NCBI GenBank assembly: GCA_008933995.1
Contig: WARS01000054.1
Span: 2,471,001-2,535,000, forward strand
Direction of reading: 5' to 3'
DNA from: Datnioides undecimradiatus
Taxonomy: Eukaryota; Chordata; Actinopteri; Lobotiformes; Datnioididae
Length of the DNA: 64,000 bases
The notes beneath the pieces are model-generated. The model ran no database searches and was not told where the DNA came from. It was given only the letters and a program-made list of their open reading frames with translations. Positions 62,301-64,000 of this stretch are shown here, one piece after another. Within the stretch, counting starts at the first letter, position 1; every line of letters begins with the position of its first letter. The translations under genes and the position numbers were made by a program.

Positions 62301-63756
62301 ATTCACCTGTCCTCTGGTCTGATCCAAACCTATCATCACTTTACTGGTTTATTAGTTATTTTTATAGGATGTTCAATTGAAAAAAACAAATACGACTGTG
62401 TCTGCTTAAACCGAAGCAGAGATGGGCTTTTTATGAACAGGAATTAAAAAGAGTTGTATATGATATGAACCTGAGGCTTGAACACACATAAATCAGGGCT
62501 CACCTCCCAGACTGAGGGTGTTGAGGACGAACAGAGAGCCATAGAAGATTGTGAAGCAGGTTTTTTCATCGTGTTTGTCCTTGCCATCTTTAAAGCGCTC
62601 AAAGTCCTTGGAGTTCCTCCCAGGACGGACCTCTCTGATCTCAAACAGGTCCACTGAAACGCAGCATACACAGCGGTTATTATATTATTGCCACATGTAA
62701 TTAAGACCGAACGAGACCTGAAGACACGCAACACAGTTTTTTTTTTTACTTTCACACATTGTCGCTCACTGCTTCAGTCACTGCTCCTAGTACTCAGTTA
62801 TATTCACACTCTGACACCCTGTGGTGTTGGCAAAACAATATATTCAAACACCGGCACTGACATACACACTAGTACTGAAACAGTTACTGTGCAGCTGCAC
62901 CAGAAGCTGCACAGTAACTGTAATATAGTAATATAATTATTGGCATAAATATTTAATAAATATAATTGAGGCTGCTAATAAATTACAACGGTAGAAAATC
63001 TGGCAGACAGTGCAGAGCCTGAGTGGAGCTGAGGTGAAGCTGAAAAAGACCCAAACAAACAGCTTCTCTTAACCTCTCAATCTATGAACCTTGTTTAAAC
63101 AATGAAAATTTGATTGCACACGTTCAGCCACAACGAACATATGAGGGCAGAACACACAAAACTGCGCATGCACAATACAGCTTTACAATCCACAACATAT
63201 TCATTAATAATCAATCTTCTATATTTTCTGTAACATCTTTTCTCGAAGGTTACAGCAGGTTTTGACCAGTGGACACCATTCTCTTCGCACGTCTTCACAC
63301 ATCTGCAGCCTTAGTGGTATGCAGCAAGTTTTGTTTTGCCTGGTTTTGTTATCTGTGTCTGAGACTTCGGCCGTTATCACGGTACCCTGACAGTGAATGT
63401 TGTTCCTTATTGTGATTGAAAGAACTATCTTAGGAGACCAAAAAAAAATCCACAGCCTACCTTTGAAGGAAGCCATAAATAAATGATTTAATGGACTAAT
63501 TATGCAAAACCCTACAATCCCAGTGGCTTTATGGGTGAAGAGATGTGTCCCTTTGTTTTACTACATACTTACAGACACCATCAGTCTTGTCTGCAGTGCG
63601 TGTCCATGCCACCTGCCGGGTCTCCATTATGACCTGCACAGTGAGCCTCTCAGCCTTCTGCCGGAACACTGTCATGACCACGCCCATCTCCATGTCCCGC
63701 TTGATCAGAATCTTCTTGTACTCCGTCAGCTCGCCCTGCTGGCCCCAACACGCCAT
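47258..63756 (-). CDS. plcg2: Phospholipase C gamma 2, 32 coding exons
   Basis: Coding exons in gene order are listed individually below, from 63573-63756 to 47258-47300. All 32 join in phase to 1250 codons plus TGA; human PLCG2 has about 1265. The enzyme hydrolyses PIP2 to IP3 and diacylglycerol downstream of immune receptors. Order by residue: PH (about 15-125), EF hands (140-290), X box (about 310-455; catalytic His325 and His369), split PH first half (about 468-515), N-SH2 (522-620, Arg555 in FLVR), C-SH2 (637-728, Arg663 in FLIR), SH3 (762-822), split PH second half (to about 900), Y box (about 920-1035), C2 (about 1060-1180) and tail ending NSKFYS. Linker tyrosines 745 (SLYEV) and 750 (TYVEP) match human Tyr753 and Tyr759. 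Sequence features ([19 protein letters not shown]) and linkage to cmip favour plcg2 over plcg1. Confidence 0.95.
47394..47560 (-). CDS. plcg2: plcg2 coding exon 31
   Basis: Residues 1182-1236 ([35 protein letters not shown]). Contains Tyr1188 and Tyr1208, matching human tail tyrosines 1197 and 1217. Donor GTTAGC is weak. Confidence 0.92.
47660..47748 (-). CDS. plcg2: plcg2 coding exon 30 (C2 end)
   Basis: Completes Gly1152, then [20 protein letters not shown] and VYINVQQAV, the last C2 strands. Confidence 0.94.
47749..48393 (-). other. plcg2: plcg2 intron 29
   Basis: AT-rich, no repeat or gene recognised. Confidence 0.7.
48394..48558 (-). CDS. plcg2: plcg2 coding exon 29 (C2)
   Basis: Completes Arg1097, then [48 protein letters not shown]. 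Classic PLC C2 block. Confidence 0.95.
48698..48806 (-). CDS. plcg2: plcg2 coding exon 28 (C2 start)
   Basis: Residues 1061-1096 ([27 protein letters not shown]). Donor GTAAGG. Confidence 0.95.
49040..49179 (-). CDS. plcg2: plcg2 coding exon 27 (Y box end)
   Basis: Completes Asp1014, then [20 protein letters not shown] and [24 protein letters not shown] is the conserved Y-box strand. Confidence 0.95.
49348..49551 (-). CDS. plcg2: plcg2 coding exon 26 (Y box)
   Basis: Residues about 946-1013 ([43 protein letters not shown]). Catalytic Y-box core. Confidence 0.95.
49552..51436 (-). other. plcg2: plcg2 intron 25
   Basis: The largest plcg2 intron in the window, 1.9 kb. Short open frames only; no repeat family or gene recognised. 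Confidence 0.7.
51437..51539 (-). CDS. plcg2: plcg2 coding exon 25 (Y box start)
   Basis: Residues 912-945 ([34 protein letters not shown]). ELSDLVVYC-like start of the Y box. Confidence 0.94.
51697..51869 (-). CDS. plcg2: plcg2 coding exon 24 (split PH, second half)
   Basis: Completes Leu854, then [20 protein letters not shown] and [21 protein letters not shown] is the C-terminal PH helix of the split PH. Donor GTTAGT. Confidence 0.93.
51870..52965 (-). other. plcg2: plcg2 intron 23, with LINE-like tail
   Basis: Bases about 52330-52535 resemble a fish LINE 3' tail (below). The rest is unique. Confidence 0.6.
52330..52535 (+). mobile_element. LINE-like 3' end fragment
   Basis: T-rich sequence (TTGTTTATTTACC, TTTATATCTTTCTTCAC) ends in GTCTGAGAAATAAAGGAATTCTTATTCTCACTC, the style of fish non-LTR retrotransposon 3' ends. 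No reverse transcriptase frame; a truncated dead copy. Confidence 0.5.
52966..53038 (-). CDS. plcg2: plcg2 coding exon 23
   Basis: Residues 830-853 ([24 protein letters not shown]). EDNPLG matches human. Phase 0 start, one-base overhang at the end. Confidence 0.94.
53106..53153 (-). repeat. 16-bp minisatellite, three units
   Basis: Three copies of ATTCTGGTCACAGGTT (- strand; one base differs in units 2 and 3). They begin 12 bases past the plcg2 exon 22 donor. Each unit carries an AG/GT or TG/GT splice-donor-like core. Confidence 0.95.
53166..53262 (-). CDS. plcg2: plcg2 coding exon 22 (SH3 end)
   Basis: Completes Trp797, then [20 protein letters not shown] and [20 protein letters not shown] is the SH3 C-terminus; GDH replaces the usual GDY. 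Donor CAG/GTGAAG, phase 0; a downstream in-frame donor exists in the minisatellite. Confidence 0.95.
53426..53535 (-). CDS. plcg2: plcg2 coding exon 21 (SH3 start)
   Basis: Residues 761-796 ([35 protein letters not shown]). AIYGY stands where SH3 domains have ALYDY. Confidence 0.95.
53641..53709 (-). CDS. plcg2: plcg2 coding exon 20 (regulatory Tyr linker)
   Basis: Residues 738-760 ([23 protein letters not shown]). Tyr745 and Tyr750 match the BTK/SYK-phosphorylated linker tyrosines of human PLCG2, with the spacing one residue shorter. Confidence 0.94.
53710..54195 (-). other. plcg2: plcg2 intron 19
   Basis: No gene or repeat recognised. Confidence 0.7.
54196..54376 (-). CDS. plcg2: plcg2 coding exon 19 (C-SH2 second part)
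   Basis: Completes Arg677, then [40 protein letters not shown] and [15 protein letters not shown]. Confidence 0.95.
54456..54578 (-). CDS. plcg2: plcg2 coding exon 18 (C-SH2 start)
   Basis: Completes Gly636, then [20 protein letters not shown] and [20 protein letters not shown]. Arg663 of FLIR binds phosphotyrosine. Confidence 0.95.
54579..55495 (-). other. plcg2: plcg2 intron 17
   Basis: No gene or repeat family recognised. Confidence 0.7.
55496..55696 (-). CDS. plcg2: plcg2 coding exon 17 (N-SH2 second part)
   Basis: Completes Trp569, then [54 protein letters not shown]. The donor GTCCGT is weak but is the only GT that keeps both phase and the human spacing. Confidence 0.9.
55969..56138 (-). 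CDS. plcg2: plcg2 coding exon 16 (N-SH2 start)
   Basis: Residues 513-568 ([40 protein letters not shown]). Arg555 of FLVR is the phosphotyrosine anchor. Confidence 0.95.
56139..56727 (-). other. plcg2: plcg2 intron 15
   Basis: No gene or repeat recognised. Confidence 0.7.
56728..56814 (-). CDS. plcg2: plcg2 coding exon 15 (split PH)
   Basis: Residues 484-512 ([29 protein letters not shown]). Donor GTACGA chosen because it alone matches the phase of exon 16. Confidence 0.88.
56945..56999. repeat. (CTA/CTG)n trinucleotide repeat
   Basis: Interspersed ACTACTGCT units in plcg2 intron 14. Confidence 0.9.
57239..57334 (-). CDS. plcg2: plcg2 coding exon 14 (split PH start)
   Basis: Residues 452-483 ([32 protein letters not shown]). 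Phase 0 at both ends. Confidence 0.93.
57457..57625 (-). CDS. plcg2: plcg2 coding exon 13 (X box end)
   Basis: Completes Glu395, then [59 protein letters not shown] and [12 protein letters not shown] are hallmark X-box motifs. Confidence 0.95.
57626..58198 (-). other. plcg2: plcg2 intron 12
   Basis: No gene or repeat recognised. Confidence 0.7.
58199..58316 (-). CDS. plcg2: plcg2 coding exon 12 (X box)
   Basis: Completes Leu356, then [20 protein letters not shown] and [18 protein letters not shown]. His369 is the second catalytic His. The GPGEP loop is one residue shorter than other PLCs as remembered. Confidence 0.95.
58489..58574 (-). CDS. plcg2: plcg2 coding exon 11 (X box)
   Basis: Completes Thr327, then [20 protein letters not shown] and RLGCRCVE. 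Carries the Glu of the ELDCW calcium site. Donor GTCAGT. Confidence 0.95.
58759..58877 (-). CDS. plcg2: plcg2 coding exon 10 (X box start)
   Basis: Residues 288-326 ([35 protein letters not shown]). His325 in SSSHNT is the first catalytic His (human 327). Donor GTCAGT. Confidence 0.95.
58878..59519 (-). other. plcg2: plcg2 intron 9, with Tc1 scrap
   Basis: Contains a Tc1/mariner transposase remnant at about 59170-59370 (below). Confidence 0.65.
59170..59370 (+). mobile_element. Tc1/mariner transposase fragment
   Basis: The + strand at about 59301-59365 reads [19 protein letters not shown], matching the conserved VKHGGGSIMLWGCFS block of Tc1-type transposases. Upstream TATACAGTGGATATAAGAAG is an end-like word of fish Tc1-derived elements. 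Only about 20 codons survive; dead. Confidence 0.65.
59520..59621 (-). CDS. plcg2: plcg2 coding exon 9 (EF hands)
   Basis: Residues 254-287 ([34 protein letters not shown]). Phase 0 at both ends. Confidence 0.93.
59622..60540 (-). other. plcg2: plcg2 intron 8
   Basis: AT-rich. A word GGAGTGAATACTTATTTAATG near 60437-60457 resembles a Tc1-element end, but no frame survives. Confidence 0.6.
60541..60613 (-). CDS. plcg2: plcg2 coding exon 8
   Basis: Completes Gly229, then [20 protein letters not shown] and YEQK. Donor GTTTGA. Confidence 0.93.
60748..60791 (-). CDS. plcg2: plcg2 coding exon 7 (44 bases)
   Basis: Residues 215-228 ([14 protein letters not shown]) plus two bases of Gly229. Confidence 0.92.
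60888..60968 (-). CDS. plcg2: plcg2 coding exon 6 (EF hand)
   Basis: Residues 188-214 ([27 protein letters not shown]). Phase 0 at both ends. Confidence 0.94.
61192..61276 (-). CDS. plcg2: plcg2 coding exon 5 (EF hand)
   Basis: Completes Ser159, then [20 protein letters not shown] and RALKDKFL. Confidence 0.94.
61416..61452. repeat. (GA)n microsatellite
   Basis: Imperfect GA repeat in plcg2 intron 4, ending 10 bases after the exon 4 donor on the - strand. Confidence 0.85.
61462..61509 (-). CDS. plcg2: plcg2 coding exon 4
   Basis: Completes Ser143, then [15 protein letters not shown]; matches human WLRKQIYSVDQT. Confidence 0.93.
61605..61698 (-). CDS. plcg2: plcg2 coding exon 3 (PH end)
   Basis: Completes Ala112, then [20 protein letters not shown] and [11 protein letters not shown]-terminal PH helix with its Trp. 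Confidence 0.94.
61699..62503 (-). other. plcg2: plcg2 intron 2
   Basis: No gene or repeat recognised. Confidence 0.7.
62504..62653 (-). CDS. plcg2: plcg2 coding exon 2 (PH)
   Basis: Completes Leu62, then [54 protein letters not shown] is a PLC-gamma PH signature. Confidence 0.95.
62654..63572 (-). other. plcg2: plcg2 intron after coding exon 1
   Basis: Contains a perfect 17-bp hairpin at 62880-62921; the rest is AT-rich with no gene. Confidence 0.7.
62880..62921. repeat. Perfect 17-bp inverted repeat
   Basis: Arm ACAGTTACTGTGCAGCT (62880-62896), 8-base loop, exact reverse complement at 62905-62921. Confidence 0.95.
63573..63756 (-). CDS. plcg2: plcg2 coding exon 1 with start codon
   Basis: Residues 1-61 ([40 protein letters not shown]). 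The ATG at 63756-63754 has G at -3 and G at +4. An acceptor CCCCAG lies 8 bases upstream, so the leader continues in a 5' exon outside the window, as in human PLCG2. Upstream in-frame Met codons fall in the intron. Donor GTAAGT. Confidence 0.92.
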
Positions 63757-63764
63757 GACTGCGG

Positions 63765-64000
63765 CTGGGGAGACACAGAGACGGTCGTTCACTGCTCAAT
63801 AACAACTGCTGACAGTGTGAAAGCCTTACATTATGAGTAACAGTAACATCACTTTCATGCACTAATTATGCAAGAATTGTTCAGATATTTCATTCCTGAA
63901 ACCCATTAAACATATTTCTAGTCTTTTGCTGCGTTACCGACAATGCTAATGAGCAACATTCCAATAGGTTTTTGAGACAGTTCCAGGCTCCTGGTTGAGC
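63765..64000 (-). other. plcg2: plcg2 first intron (partial)
   Basis: Right edge of the window, upstream of the CCCCAG acceptor at 63765-63770 on the - strand. Presumed 5'UTR intron; nothing recognised in it. Confidence 0.6.

Noticed and set aside
47258..63756. Assignment as plcg1 rather than plcg2
   Set aside because: Linker tyrosines [23 protein letters not shown], the NSKFYS end and linkage with cmip all fit plcg2 better.

Overview
This window is vertebrate nuclear DNA, most likely from a percomorph-type teleost fish. The genes are split into many short exons with GT..AG introns. Dinucleotide microsatellites are abundant, and several high-copy interspersed repeats look like those common in spiny-rayed fish. 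There is no bacterial gene organisation.

Two protein-coding genes account for the window. The first is cmip (C-Maf-inducing protein) on the + strand. Its CpG-rich promoter and leader lie at about 5.3-6.1 kb, the ATG is at 6119, and 21 coding exons run to the stop at 41200. The exons join in frame to 814 codons; the human protein is about 773 aa. The extra length is mainly a proline-rich linker in exon 10. The 3'UTR probably runs to poly(A) signals between 44.06 and 45.46 kb.

The second gene is plcg2 (phospholipase C gamma 2) on the - strand. Its ATG is at 63756 and 32 coding exons run down to the stop at 47258-47260. They join in frame to 1250 codons (human about 1265). The order is PH, EF hands, catalytic X box, first half of a split PH, two SH2 domains, SH3, second half of the split PH, catalytic Y box, C2 and tail. 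A poly(A) signal lies at 46453-46458. The 5' non-coding exon and promoter lie beyond the right edge.

The two genes converge. In the roughly 1 kb between their 3' ends sits an intact tRNA-Leu(CAG) gene on the - strand (46239-46321) with both internal promoter boxes and a T-run terminator. Cmip and plcg2 are also neighbours in mammals, which supports calling both orthologues. Cmip is an adaptor of T-cell and kidney podocyte signalling, and Plcg2 is the immune-receptor phospholipase. I see no direct evidence here that they work together.

The other sequence is intergenic (1-5250) or intronic. It holds microsatellites, fragments of LINE tails, a Tc1/mariner transposase scrap and other degenerate repeats. 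I found no undescribed gene system. The best leads are a minisatellite of serial splice donors in plcg2, a (TG)25 tract at a cmip splice acceptor, an inverted repeat pair in the cmip 3'UTR, the proline-rich insert, and the tRNA between the convergent genes. Protein comparisons use remembered human sequences and were not aligned by software.
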